Positions 52,620 through 64,000 of a stretch of 64,000 nt of DNA are shown piece after piece. Below the pieces are notes generated by a model. It was given only the letters and a program-made list of their open reading frames with translations. It searched no databases and was not told where the DNA came from. This DNA is from Persicaria tinctoria. Taxonomy: Eukaryota; Streptophyta; Magnoliopsida; Caryophyllales; Polygonaceae. Location: the NCBI GenBank assembly GCA_037127255.1, contig JBANSL010000004.1, positions 5,332,001-5,396,000 of the forward strand. Reading direction: 5' to 3'. Position 1 is the first letter of the stretch. Each line of letters begins with the position of its first letter. Both the position numbers and the translations under genes were made by a program.

Positions 52620-52740
52620 CTTCTGTTGTACATGATGGTTAGTCCATCCACCGGCTTGTCCGGTCTCTCGGTTTCTCTAGACTTGTCTAGAGAACTGAAT
52701 TTCTTACCTTGGTTCAAAAAAAAAAAAAAAAAAAAAAAAA
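52620..52740 (+). mobile_element. poly-A-tailed LINE-like 3' tail
   Basis: 'ccggtctctcggtttctcta...ttaccttggttc' runs into about 25 A at 52716-52740. The form is that of a 5'-truncated LINE insertion. No target duplication was found. Confidence 0.5.
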
Positions 52741-53196
52741 GACGATCTTCCCTATGAAATCTGAATGAATAATTTCAGTATAAACGGGTCGTTTCTTGAA
52801 AATCCTAAAACTTAAGGGCGATTTTGTGTGATTTCTGGAGTATTGTGTTGTGTGTTCCATTAATGACCAATTAGCCCGGATGTTATGGTTTAGTGGCGAC
52901 TGACAAATTGACTTGTAGGCTGTATCAGTTCAGTGGGTTGTGAAAACTATGAAAGGGAGAAAATGAAGCCCAAACCCTAATTTTCTCTTCCCACCACCGT
53001 CACCATTAATCAATATCTCTCTCTCGGTGCTGGATTATCAGCAACACTTCCACTCTGTTCCACTGCAGATCGGATCGGTAGTTCCCCAGCTCAATTTGGC
53101 ATTCGAATGATCTCGTTCGGTTTCGTTCGTCTTCTCCACTGATTGCCGCTGCGCAGAGACTGCAGATTAGTCAGGGTTTGATTAGTTTGGAGGAAG

Positions 53197-55901
53197 ATGG
53201 AGGGTAATTCAGGAGGGGGGAACGACGTTGAGCTGCTCTGCAAGACGCTCCAGGTGGAGCACAAGCTGTTCTACTTCGATCTCAAGGAGAATCCGAGAGG
53301 ACGCTATCTGAAGATCTCTGAGAAGACCTCCGCTACTCGATCCACTATCATCGTCCCTTCTGATGGTATCAGCTGGTTCCTGGATCTCTTCAATTACTAC
53401 GTTAACACTGAAGATCAAGAAATCTTTAGCAAGGAATTGCAGCTCCAAACCAAGGTGCGGACTTACGCTTATCTGATATGGCTCCTTTTCCCCACTTCTT
53501 CTAGCTGTCTAGGATTTCTCGATTTACGCCTTTCATTTTCTTTCTAGGTTTTCTACTTTGATGTCGGCGAGAATCGGAGGGGCCGGTTTTTGAAGGTATC
53601 TTCTCCGTCTATCTTATTCTGTAACAAATTCAGCCTACATCTATGGCCGTATGGCCCGTATGAGGAATCTCCTTAGGGTTCTACTATCTGTATATGTGTA
53701 GTTTTGACGAAATTCTTTCTCAATTGAGTAATTTTTATACGTGGTTGCATTTTTCGTTAAAAATCTTATCATTATGGAGTGCCGCAGTTGAGCTGAATAA
53801 TGATTTTCCAGATATATGGTTTACAATGAAACCAACATAAATGCCCTTGGACAGGAAAATCATGAAGTGGAGGAGTGAATAAAGGTTTGCTTTTTGTATC
53901 CGGGTTTAAAAAACAATATCTTGACTATCCATTACCCATCCATAATGGAATAGTTATTAGAGGATCTGATGTCAACTAAGGCAGTTTCACCAATTAATCC
54001 ACATTTATGAATCAAATAAAGTGCTTGTTGTGATGGTTAGCATCTCCCCATTAATTAATCATAATTTCTCAACATACACCTTCCGTCTAGTAAATTTCTC
54101 TGCAGCATCTTTTTGCTTTCTATGGAAATCTTACTTTCCTTTTCAATTGTTTTCCATACTTATTGAGCGGCTTCCACTCAAAAATAGGTTTTAAGTAGAT
54201 CTTCTTCAGTTGGTAAAAAGGGGGAAAAGCTTGTAACTGACATTCATTGCTAGAGACTTTATGTGATACACACTTGACAACTACTAATGATAAAATGTAT
54301 TTTTTATACTTTATGAACATCATGATGATCTGGTGCTCATCCTTGGGTTTGTTGGGATCTTGTGAGAAAACATTACTCTATTTTCTTTCCTAATTCCTAA
54401 GCAGCCGTTTAGTTTTTCAATGACTCTTTTGAGATAGCATTTTCTTTCATTGTATTCCTTATTGCCTCCATTTACTTATAGTTTACTCATTACCATTTTA
54501 CCAGCAAACTTAGTGATCCAAAAGAGGCCCAACTCCCTGTTTTGTTTATTTACTTCCTACTTTAAACTTGTAAAGCCAGCTTTGCTATTTTGTTCAGAAA
54601 TAGGAACAACTGGTTAGTTAATCTTGAACTTAGGTAATGAGAGTAAGAACACAGGGTTTTTTCCTGAAGGGGAAGAGCAAAAGAAGATTAGAAGTTATCC
54701 ATGTCGTGTGTTTGAATTTGAAACTGATTTCTTTGCAAATTTCTCAATAATAATAAAGAGCATTGATACTGCAAATCTTATGGATCAGTTGCTGGGATAA
54801 AGTTGGAATTAAGGAGTGGTGGGTATACTATTATTCTTACCATTTCGTTCCCATGGGAGAAGTATGGAATAAGATTTAGGAATTTATTCTCAAGCCTCAA
54901 CCTAGTAAACATATCTCATCATACTGTGAACAGAATATGTAAAATCGTAAGCAGTTATTATAATGACTAATTGACTATAAATAAATTCATATCTTGATCA
55001 TAAAAGAGCTATGGGGAACTTTGAGCTATCAAGTTCAAGAAACCGGAAAAGGAAATCGTGAAGTGAAGGCTAATTTTTTAGGTTTCAAAGTGATATGGAG
55101 TTGTTCATGTAGGTATCTGAAGCATCCGTGAGCAGAAACCGAAGTACAATTATTGTTCCTGCAGGAACCACTGGAGATGAAGGGTGGGCAGCATTTCGTA
55201 ACATTTTGGCTGAGATCAATGAAGCATCAAGTATTTATGTTACTCCTAATCAGGTTAGTATTATTTTTTTATCCTGACAGCTGCAAAGCCTACTTTTTTT
55301 TTCTTTCTTTCAAGAATCTTGATTTTCTGTACAAATCTTACTTCTCAATGTTACTTGGTTGTTTTTCCACTCCTTGAATCAGCAAAACTCTGAATCTACG
55401 GAACATATAGTTGGGCTCTCAGATGACGTTGGGGCAGGATTCATATCTGGGCATAGCACTCAATCTGCCATAACCACGGAATTGAATGCAGACAGGTCAG
55501 CTGAACTGTCACCACCTGATCATGAGGTTGGCAATAACAGTAACTTGGGTGTTTCAAAAGTGATCAGAGCTGATCAAAAGAGATTCTTTTTTGATCTTGG
55601 AAGCAACAACAGAGGACACTTCTTAAAGATATCCGAGGTATCTTTGCATTGTGCCTGGCTTAAATAACTCCTCTTTTGATACTTTGAGACTTACCATATG
55701 ATATAAATGCATATTAATCAAACCTGTCTGTCATCTTCAAAAATGCAGGTGGCAGGTTCAGATCGCTCATCCATCATTCTCCCATTATCAGGATTGAGGC
55801 AGTTCCATGAAATTGTGGGTCATTTTGTGGAGATCACCAAAGACAAGGTTGATGGGATTGCAAGCGCAAATGTCCGCACTGTGGATCCCCCTCAAAGATG
55901 A
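53197..55901 (+). CDS. PURA1: transcription factor Pur-alpha 1 (purine-rich single-strand DNA-binding)
   Basis: A PUR-family nucleic-acid-binding protein. In plants Pur-alpha binds telobox (AAACCCTAA) elements of promoters active in cycling cells. Five exons: 53197-53454, 53548-53595, 55113-55253, 55383-55637, 55749-55901; 284 codons plus stop, close to the Arabidopsis protein. Three PUR repeats are visible, each with the FxFDxxxNxRGxxLKISE pattern: LFYFDLKENPRGRYLKISE (residues 25-45), VFYFDVGENRRGRFLKVSE (87-105) and FFFDLGSNNRGHFLKISE (near 215-233). Each is followed by an RSTII(V/L)P strand. A Gly-rich start precedes repeat I, and a 60-residue polar linker separates repeats II and III. 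Intron 2 is 1.5 kb and contains nothing that I recognise. Confidence 0.95.
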
Positions 55902-56963
55902 ACCCTACTTAGCTCTGCCAGTGGAAAGGACACATCGTAACTATTCAAGTATGGGTCTGAGCTATATCTGGTTTCCTGATGATGTGAGTGAGAATTTGTT
56001 TCTACTGTTGGGTTTTCCTGTCTGTTTTCCTGCTTCATTCAAACTAAAACAGAATAACTCTGTTTATAAGACGGAAAGATTGGGATTGGCTTCATGGAAC
56101 AGTTAATAAAACACGGTGCGAGGTCAGGGTTTGTTGCAACTTGCAAGTAATAATGTTTGGTTAGTAGAGTTTCCTTTCCTTTTGTTGGATGGTGTTTGTT
56201 TAATGTCTTGTTAGGGTGACACAATGTTTCATAACTGTTATTACCTTTTCTTTTCTTTTTCCCCTTTCTTTTCTTTTTGGTTGAAGGTATGAGGGTTGGC
56301 CAATTTTTCATTGTATGGATAATCCATAATCAGCTGAAGCTTCTCTCTGCTATTGAATTTTACAGAGTTTTTGTTCTCTTCATTTTTCGTATTCCATTGT
56401 CTTCTTGTTTATTCAATGCTGCTTTGGTTGTTTCATGTTGGTTCTTTTTTTTAATGTTTATAGTTGGACAATGAAAGTCATTTTGGTGTTTCTAATGGTT
56501 ATTTGTTGCTGTCCAAAATTGATCATTATTCAAGAAATACAATGAAAAAAAATATACAAGCTTAATGGGTAAATAAGTTAATTTATCCTATTACTATATT
56601 TAGTTGCAACCAATCTGTATGAATAGGTTGGGTGCAAAAGTTAAGGATGAACACAGAGAGGTCTTTGGGAATCTTTGAATGGCTGTTAATTCACCATAGC
56701 CAATCTGTATAAAACCAGACAAGCCCTTGAAACATGTCAAGGGGAAGAAGATGATAAAACTGTTATCTTAATCAGGTTGTCTTCTTCTTCTTCGTTTTCC
56801 TTTTCCCATCTCTTTGCTCCTCTCTGTTCATCTCGATGAACATATAGAGAGGGGGGCTGGGGGTGTAAACTCTAAAGGGTATCGTAGGGGAGAGATCCGG
56901 CAACAGATTTAAATCCTTTCGGCCTCTGTTCAAGTTCCTGAGGTTCCATCAGAAACTGAATAT
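55902..56963. other. 3'UTR of PURA1 and promoter region of the next gene
   Basis: The first few hundred bases should be the PURA1 3'UTR. A TATA-like 'tgtataaaacc' at 56706-56716 lies about 250 bases before the next ATG and is a plausible core promoter for the oxidase gene. No other gene is visible. Confidence 0.45.
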
Positions 56964-58861
56964 ATGGGTAGGGCAACATCAGTAGGAATATTGGTGCTGC
57001 TTTCATGGATCGCAGCAAGCGTCCATGGAGAGGACCCATATCTTTACTTCACATGGAACGTCACCTTCGGCACCATCTCGCCTCTTGGCTTTCCCCAGCA
57101 AGGCATCCTCATCAACGGCCAATTTCCGGGGCCAAATCTCAACACCACCACCAATGACAATGTGGTCATCAACGTCTTCAATGGACTCGATGAGCCTCTC
57201 CTTTTCACCTGGTACGCGCTTACAGCAAGCAATCACTACTCTCCCTTTTCGGATTGCTCGATATTTGGCCGTGTATGTGTACTTACACTATGTTGTGTTG
57301 CTTGCAGGAACGGGATACAACACAGGAAGAACTCGTGGCAGGACGGAGTGGCCGGAACAAACTGCCCTATCCCACCAGGAATGAACTTCACGTATCATTT
57401 CCAGCCAAAGGACCAGATTGGTAGCTATTTTTACTACCCATCCACGGCGTTACACAGATCAGCCGGTGGGTTTGGAGGCCTTCGGGCCAATAGTCGATTG
57501 CTCATCCCGGTCCCTTTTGATCAGCCAGAGGACGACTACACTGTCCTCATCGGAGATTGGTATACCAAAGGTCATGTCGTGCTGAAGAGGATCCTCGATG
57601 CTGGTGTTCGGTCCATAGGCATCCCTGATGGTGTTGTCATCAATGGCAAATCAAGTCCGCAAGATGCTTCATCCGAGCCTTTGTTCACCATGAAGCCCGG
57701 AAAGACATACAGGTACAGGATTTGTAACACAGGGATAAAGACTTCTCTCAACTTTAGGATCCAAGGCCACGACATGAAGCTCGTCGAGCTCGAGGGGTCG
57801 CACACGATGCAAAACGTTTACGACTCCCTCGATGTTCACGTGGGGCAATGCTACTCGGTTCTTGTGTCCGCAAACCAAGACCCAACCCGAGACTACTTCA
57901 TGTTGGCCTCAACGAGATTCATGAAGAAGACCCTGACAGCAATGCGAACCATAAGGTACGACACCCCCGACAGCAAGCAGCCTGCATCACCCGTCCTCCC
58001 TGCAGCTCCAACCGGGAGCACATGGTCGATCAACCAGTTCCGATCCTTCCGATGGAACCTCACCGCCAGCGCCGCTCGCCCCAACCCCCAGGGCTCCTAC
58101 CATTATGGCAGCATCAACATTACTCGCACCGTCAAGATTGTGAGCTCAGCCGGCATTGTCAATGGTAAGCATCGGTATGCATCAAATGGAGTCTCCCATG
58201 TCGATCCGGACACTCCTGTTAAGCTCGCTGAGTACTATGGAGTCGGCAACCAGGTTTTCGAGTATAACGTAATGGGCGACGAGCCAACACCTGCCATCAC
58301 CGAAATCACCGTGCAGCCCAACGTCCTGAGCTTCACCTACCGCGGTTTTGTGGAGATCGTCTTCGAGAACAGAGAAAGAGGCATCCAATCTTGGCATCTC
58401 GACGGATACTCCTTCTTTGCTGTCGCGTAAGCTCATAACCCACCTGCAAATCAATGATGTCTCAATCAAGTGCTCTCGGAGATATCTGACATCTCCGAGA
58501 GCACTTGATTCAATCGATCATATATCGGTTCATTCTTTTTGACTACGATGCGACGAACAGGATTGAAGCCGGGAGATGGAGCCCAGAGAAGAGGAGTCGG
58601 TACAACGTGATGGACGCGGTGAGCAGGAACACGATCCAAGTGTACCCGGGAACATGGGCAGCCGTCTTGCTGACATTCGACAACGCGGGAATGTGGAACT
58701 TAAGGTCGGCGAATCTCGAAAGGATGTACTTGGGCGAGCAAATGTATGTTAGTGTTCTCTCCCCTGAACGCTCCCTAAAGGACGAGTACAATATCCCTGA
58801 CAATGCCCTTCTTTGCGGCATTGTCATGGGCCTTCCTAAGCCCCCATCTTACACTATGTAA
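56964..58861 (+). CDS. L-ascorbate oxidase homologue, pollen NTP303/SKU5-similar type
   Basis: A secreted or GPI-type cupredoxin-fold protein related to SKU5/NTP303, members of which are abundant in pollen tubes and affect tube growth. Three exons: 56964-57211, 57308-58426, 58561-58861; 555 codons plus stop. A signal peptide is present (MGRATSVGILVLLSWIAASVHG). Cupredoxin signatures follow: PLGFPQQGILINGQFPGPN, HRKNSWQDG, GSYFYYPSTALHRSAGG and QSWHLDGYSFFAVA. The copper ligands of true ascorbate oxidases (HxH pairs, the C-terminal HCH) are largely replaced: FTWNGI stands where active enzymes have HWHG, and HLDGYSF where they have HLHGHxF. It is therefore probably not an oxidase. The C-terminus ...GLPKPPSYTM shows no strong hydrophobic anchor. 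The second intron (134 bp) holds a perfect hairpin. Confidence 0.93.
58464..58510. repeat. perfect 20-bp inverted repeat with 7-nt loop, in intron 2
   Basis: 'aatcaagtgctctcggagat' at 58464-58483 and its exact reverse complement at 58491-58510, separated by 'atctgac'. It occupies a third of a 134-base intron of the ascorbate-oxidase homologue. No related sequence was noticed elsewhere in the window. Confidence 0.95.
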
Positions 58862-59450
58862 TTCATGTGTGTATTTGATTCAAAAGGATATGCTATATAA
58901 ATGCATGGTTTGTGATTGTATTTGCTTAGTCTCTGCATCCATTGTTTTTTTTGCCATTTGAAACTAGCTCAGACGAAAAAAAAAATCTTTAGAAGATCCC
59001 TCATCTGGGTAGGAGAATGTTGCTGGTCCACACTTCTACCAATGCCGTCATTTTCTCGTGTTTCTGCATCCATCCCCAGCGGCAAGATGTCGTGGAAGTG
59101 TATTATTTCCTCATGTTCTTGCTATTCGCAGTTCATAGGATCCAGACCCTTTTCTTTTGTATTCTTTTCCCTTTTGTTTACATGGGTCAGTTTGTCGATT
59201 TTTTCGATCTCTCGATTTATCTGGAAAAAAAAAATAGAGAAAAGTAGAAAGATTCATTTGCGGAAAAGAAAAAAGAAAAGGAGGAAAATAGAGATTCATA
59301 TAATACGACGTCGTTTCAAACTTGTTCCTGACACTGACTGACAGAACCTTTGTTTTCCTTGGCGTGGCGGCATCCGTTGGCACCACAAGAAGCAGAGCAA
59401 AGATAACACCTCCCGCATCCGATCTTTTCTCTCCGTCTCTCCGGGGAGCC

Positions 59451-62400
59451 ATGGCTACTCGTTCCCTCTCTGCAGCCACCCTCTCTCTCCAAGCCTTCTC
59501 CTTCCACACTCCCTCTTTCCGATTGCTCTCCCCCTCGATTTCCCGTAAATTCCATTCCCTCTCCTTGTTTCCCTCAAATTCTCGATTTCGCCCGGCCCGC
59601 TTTTCCATCCGGAGTTGCGCCTCCATCACACCCAAATCCTCTCCGGGGCTCCGGAAAAGTACCGGCGGAGTCGGATCGGATCACCTTGACGACAAGCTTC
59701 GTGCCTTGCGGGAGCAATTTGCTAAGCCCGGCGTCGCCGTTGATGCGTACATCATCCCTTCCCAGGACGCTCATCAGGTAGGGTTTCTTTTTCTTTTTTC
59801 TTTCTCTACTTCTCTAATCAATCATTAGAACTCGCGGCAGTGGGAAACTGCGTTGATTTGTTGGGAGAAGGCGAAATTCCAGTGATGTTTGGCTTCTTTT
59901 GTGGTTTCAGAGTGAGTTTATAGCCGAATGCTATGCGAGGAGGGCTTATATATCGGGTTTTACTGGGAGCGCCGGCACTGCAGTGGTTACGAAGGATAAA
60001 GCCGCCCTCTGGACGGATGGACGATACTTCCTGCAGGTAATTGAGGAAAGAGATCACTCATTTTGATTCAAGGTCTTTGAAAGGGATAAATTACTTATAA
60101 ATTCTCATTTTGTAAATGAATGATGCATCTGCTTCTGCTGGAGCTAGAGATATACAAACTTGTTGTTAAGCTTTCCTTTAATCATAATTGATTGTCTTCA
60201 ATTGGTTCATGTTCTCATCTTTCAAATTGTGCATCCTATGTTTACTACTCTTGTAATAGTTTATCAACTGGATTTGAAGATGATGCTTTCTCAAAGGTGC
60301 TGTTGGTTTTTATCATTAATTAGGCTGAAAAACAGTTGAGTTCCAGCTGGGTTCTCATGCGCTCTGGGAACATGGGAGTCCCAACTACTGCAGAATGGCT
60401 GAATGATGTGCTAGCTCCTGGCTGCAGAGTTGGCATTGACCCTGTAAGTAAAAGCTGTTGGTCTCATCGCTTTTCAACCTTTCTTTTACTCTAATTCCTT
60501 GAATGTACTATCTTACGGTTTCTTCTTTTACTTGTGAGTCTTTTGTTTGAATCAGTTGTCTTGATGGTAACTGATGATGCTTCCCTTTGATTTTGTGAAG
60601 GGAACAGTTCCTTTTCTCTTATGATGCTGCACAAGAACTCAAAAATGATTTGTCGAGAAAAAGTCACCAGTTGGTTCTTCTTTCCAGTATGAATCTGATT
60701 GATGAGATTTGGAAACAAAGGCCAAAACCCCCAAACAAACCGGTGAGAGTGCATGACCTGAAGTATGCTGGTGTAGACATCTCGTCAAAGTTGTCTTCCT
60801 TGAGGTCTCAACTTGCCGCTGCTGGTAGTTCTGCTATTGTTGTTTCCGGGCTTGACGAGATTGCATGGCTGCTGAATTTGGTATGAACCTTTACTTTTGT
60901 TTTTAAGTATTTATATATGATGCTTTCAAAATATATTTATGAACCGATATTCATAATTGAGAACTTGTAAGTTGTCTGTTTTTTTTGTCTACTTTTCCTC
61001 CAGTACCTTTGTAACATTTTTTATTTTTCGAAACACCCTGTTAACAGTTGTTCCTTGCATTTGCTAAAAGATTATAGAGCCTGAGAGTGTTCCTTTTTTG
61101 ACTCCATCTTCTTGCTTTTTATTTTGTAGAGAGGAAATGATGTCCCACATTCACCAGTCATGTATGCATACCTGATTGTTGAGACAAAGGGAGCAACGTT
61201 GTTTGTCGATGATTGCAAAATCACCCCAGAGGTGATGGATCACTTAAAGACTGCAGGAGTAGAAATCAAATCATATGAATCAATTCTTAAAGCTGTTGAA
61301 AAGTAAGTTTGCAGATTTTACATGATTATTATTGAAATATTATTTTTCTGTACAAAAAGGAGGCATGCAGTTTATGTATGCACTAACAAGACCTCATTAT
61401 ACCCTTTTGTTTCCGGATCTCTTTTATGTATCATGGTCTCCATATGTTTTCCTGCACATATTATATTTTTTTAATTTTCAATAATATAAGCTTCCTTTTC
61501 AGTTTGGCAGATCAAGGGGCCCGTGTCTGGCTTGATACTTCATCTATTAATGCAGCTATTGTGAACACCTTTGATTCTGCCTCAGAGAAATACTTGAGAA
61601 GATATGGAAGCAGCAGGAGAAACAAATCTGGAGGATATGGTAGTTCTAATGGACAGCTGGATGGACCTGCAATCATTTACAGGGTTTCTCCCATCCCAAT
61701 TGCCAAATCTATCAAGAATCAAGCTGAAATAGAAGGAATGAAGGATTGCCATTTGAGGTATTTTATAGTTAAAAAGCCACTCTTTGTACAAATTCAATTT
61801 TTGCAATAGATGTTAACTTATCATAATTTAGGGTTGACACTCTGACACTCTGTCCTATGTTTGGTTGGGAATTGTAATTGATGAGTTTGTTAACATGAAT
61901 GGAAGATGTAGTTGATTCTTGTAAGGCTTGGAGTTTCATGGAGTAATTTCTTTGAGTTCTGCTCATTGAGTTTTCATCTATCATTATGAAGAAAACACAT
62001 CGATCCACTAAAGATTCTCTAGCCTAATCTTTACTAGGGACTTTTAGCAGATGAGAGTTCAAGTGTGTAACTGTCTACAGAAGACATATTCCATAGCCTT
62101 AGATTCTGACCTTTGTCTTTACAGAGATGCTGCAGCCCTAGTGGAATTTTGGTCTTGGCTGGAGAAAAGCATCAGCGAGGGTGCAGTGCTGACGGAGGTT
62201 GAAGTTGCTGAACAACTTCTTGAGTTGCGTGCAAAGCAGGATGGCTTTCTTGATACAAGTTTTGATACTATAAGTGGTATTTTTCTTCTTAATAGCACAA
62301 GATAACCGTTCTAGCAAATGATACTGAAAAATCTTCTTAAGTTATGATTTTCCTGATACAAGTTTTGATACTATAAGCGGAATATTTCCACTTTGCTACT

Positions 62401-63683
62401 AAGATATGTATCCTTTGTTGAGCTAGCTTGCATACATTAGTCAGCTTCTGCCATTCCTTTCTTCGACATTCCTAACTGCATATGGCAAATTGCCAGGTTC
62501 TGGAGCAAATGGTGCCATCATCCATTATAGAGCTGAACCAGATACCTGTAGTGTTGTGGATGCCTACAAACTCTTTTTACTAGATAGTGGAGCACAATAC
62601 ATTGATGGTACAACTGACATTACTCGGACAGTACATTTTGGTGAGCCTACTGCTCGGGAAAAAGACTGTTTTACTCGAGTCTTACAGGTACTAGCTTTTT
62701 CCTTCATGACTTTCTATCACGTCTTTGGCAGGCAAAGAACCCTCTTGTGTGACCTTTGATTATAAAATATTATTTGGTGTCGGATTGCAGGGCCATATAG
62801 CTCTTGATCAGGCTGTATTCCCTGAGAACACACCTGGTTTTGTGCTGGACGCATTTGCTCGTTCTTCTTTGTGGAAGATTGGACTTGATTATCGCCATGG
62901 TATTCTCTTGCACATCCATGAACAGGATCTTTTCAATATCATCCCCTGTAAAATGCTTCTCAAACTGTTCTCTCTCTGGTGGGTAGGCACTGGCCATGGT
63001 GTAGGTGCAGCACTGAATGTTCACGAAGGTCCTCAAAGTATCAGCTTTAGGTTTGGAAACCTGACACCATTGCAAGAGGGCATGATTGTGAGCAATGAAC
63101 CTGGATACTATGAAGACCATGCTTTCGGTATTCGCATCGAGGTACTTACTAAAACATGCTTCAGACCACTTCTTCTAACAAGATCACTATTATCCATTGA
63201 TGACACTGAGAGCTTTGAATCACCTTTCCTATCCAGAATCTTCTTTCTGTGAAAGAGATTGAAACACCAAATCGTTATGGAGGCATTCAATACCTGGGCT
63301 TTGAAAAGCTTACATATGTCCCAATTCAGGTATAGCAATGCTAATTATTTCAGTAACTTCCTACTCATTATCATTCTGAACTAAAAACACCGAATTCAAA
63401 ATTAAACACCTGATATGCCAAAACTGTTAAAATTCCTTGCTTATTGAAGAGGAAAATGGTGGACGTATCCTTGCTTTCGAATGCTGAACTCAACTGGCTT
63501 AATGATTACCATGCACAAGTTTGGGACAAGGTAAAAACTTAGCTCTATACTTTCTTCTATGACCAGCTTCAATAAAACAGCGCTCACTTTCAAATTCAAT
63601 GCTCGTCACAGGTTTCGCCTTTGGTGGCTGGCCCTGCGCAAGAGTGGCTGTGGCAGAACACAAGGCCCCTTGAGAAACCCTGA
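59451..63683 (+). CDS. APP2: aminopeptidase P, chloroplast-type (Xaa-Pro aminopeptidase, M24B)
   Basis: A dimetal enzyme releasing an N-terminal residue before proline, expected in the chloroplast from its Ser/Arg-rich transit peptide of about 75 residues. Thirteen exons: 59451-59777, 59911-60036, 60324-60443, 60608-60880, 61130-61302, 61503-61757, 62125-62276, 62497-62686, 62791-62899, 62997-63141, 63237-63329, 63451-63530, 63612-63683; 704 codons plus stop, as in plant APP2. Two creatinase-like N domains (FIAECYARRAYISGFTGSAG, then ARVWLDTSSINAAIV) precede the pita-bread catalytic domain. Metal ligands are visible: the two Asp in LLDSGAQYIDGTTDITRTVHFG, His in GTGHGVGAALNVHEGP, and the Glu pair in SNEPGYYEDHAFGIRIE. 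It ends EWLWQNTRPLEKP. The exon 12 acceptor (63450, 'gaag|agg') is the least certain junction. Confidence 0.95.
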
Positions 63684-64000
63684 AAGCCGTAAGGCTTCCC
63701 CCAGTCATGTTCCTTTTCTCAGGACGCCCTTGGCCTTTTGGACTGTAACGATCCATGGAAGAAGGCACTGTTTACCAAGATATCGTCGTGCTGTGGACGA
63801 TGGTGCTTGTGTTGGGCATTCACTGAGAGATGTGTAAGTTGATGCCAGTAATTGAATGTATTTCAATGTTTACATAGTGAACTATATTTCCAGCTTCTAT
63901 ACACATGGAACGGTTTATATAAATCAGTCTAACGTCTCGAGCAAAAAGAAGCGGATCTGGTGTGTAGGAAAACCAAACCAGAAAACTGGCACTTTTTCTG
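63684..64000. other. 3'UTR of APP and downstream flank
   Basis: The last 317 bases follow the APP stop codon and show no further gene. Confidence 0.6.

Noticed and set aside
1..64000. CRISPR arrays, toxin-antitoxin pairs, phage or bacterial operons
   Set aside because: The tandem repeats found have no unique spacers of constant size, and all real genes are plant nuclear genes with introns.

Overview
The window is plant nuclear DNA, from a eudicot. It carries intron-rich genes with GT-AG splicing, chloroplast transit peptides, a meiosis-specific plant cyclin, a pollen-type SKU5/NTP303 multicopper-oxidase relative, a conserved plant microRNA gene (MIR172), and many plant transposons (Ty1/copia, hAT, Mutator-like, Helitron, LINE tails, an AU-type SINE). 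The exact species cannot be read from the sequence; an asterid is only a guess. Intergenic DNA is very AT-rich and repeat-driven. Exon coordinates were derived by hand from splice sites, and in every protein gene the exon lengths sum to a whole number of codons.

Layout. 1-1472: remnant of a copia-type LTR. 1473-5054 (+): chloroplast leucine aminopeptidase, 10 exons. 5055-8593: SINE, short tandem repeats, an intact non-autonomous hAT element with its 8-bp target duplication, and a 49-bp LINE stub. 8594-11501 (-): meiotic cyclin SDS (SOLO DANCERS), 7 exons. 11502-16108: gene-poor. 16109-18840: a second hAT copy of the same family, split by a Mutator-like element that holds two 23-bp minisatellites in opposite orientation. 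19443-23957: two Helitron-type elements, the larger carrying a Mutator-like element and a 66-bp LINE stub. About 23980-25262 (+): the MIR172 locus, with a probable 5' exon and the miR172 hairpin. 25600-26565: dead LINE RNase H domain. 27481-29600 (-): RING-H2 E3 ubiquitin ligase with an intron in its 5'UTR. 29600-41100: accumulated TE fragments, including a 2.9-kb LTR-type element with unequal repeats and one anonymous 361-codon ORF. 41141-45270 (-): a decayed copia element. 45271-51661 (-): a young, nearly intact copia element with about 99% identical LTRs. 51662-53196: AT-rich DNA with a MITE and a poly-A-tailed retroposon. 53197-55901 (+): PUR-alpha 1. 56964-58861 (+): pollen L-ascorbate-oxidase homologue. 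59451-63683 (+): chloroplast-type aminopeptidase P, 13 exons.

The genes do not form a pathway or operon. Each is an independent plant transcription unit, and the two peptidases (LAP and APP) are at opposite ends of the window. I saw no CRISPR array, no prokaryotic defence system and nothing that I could defend as a wholly new biological system. The strongest second-look items are the MIR172 gene with Helitron DNA ending a few tens of bases from its putative TATA box, the asymmetric LTR element, the inverted minisatellite pair, the gag/pol frame change at a 10-base homopolymer in the young copia element, and a perfect 20-bp hairpin inside an intron of the pollen oxidase gene.
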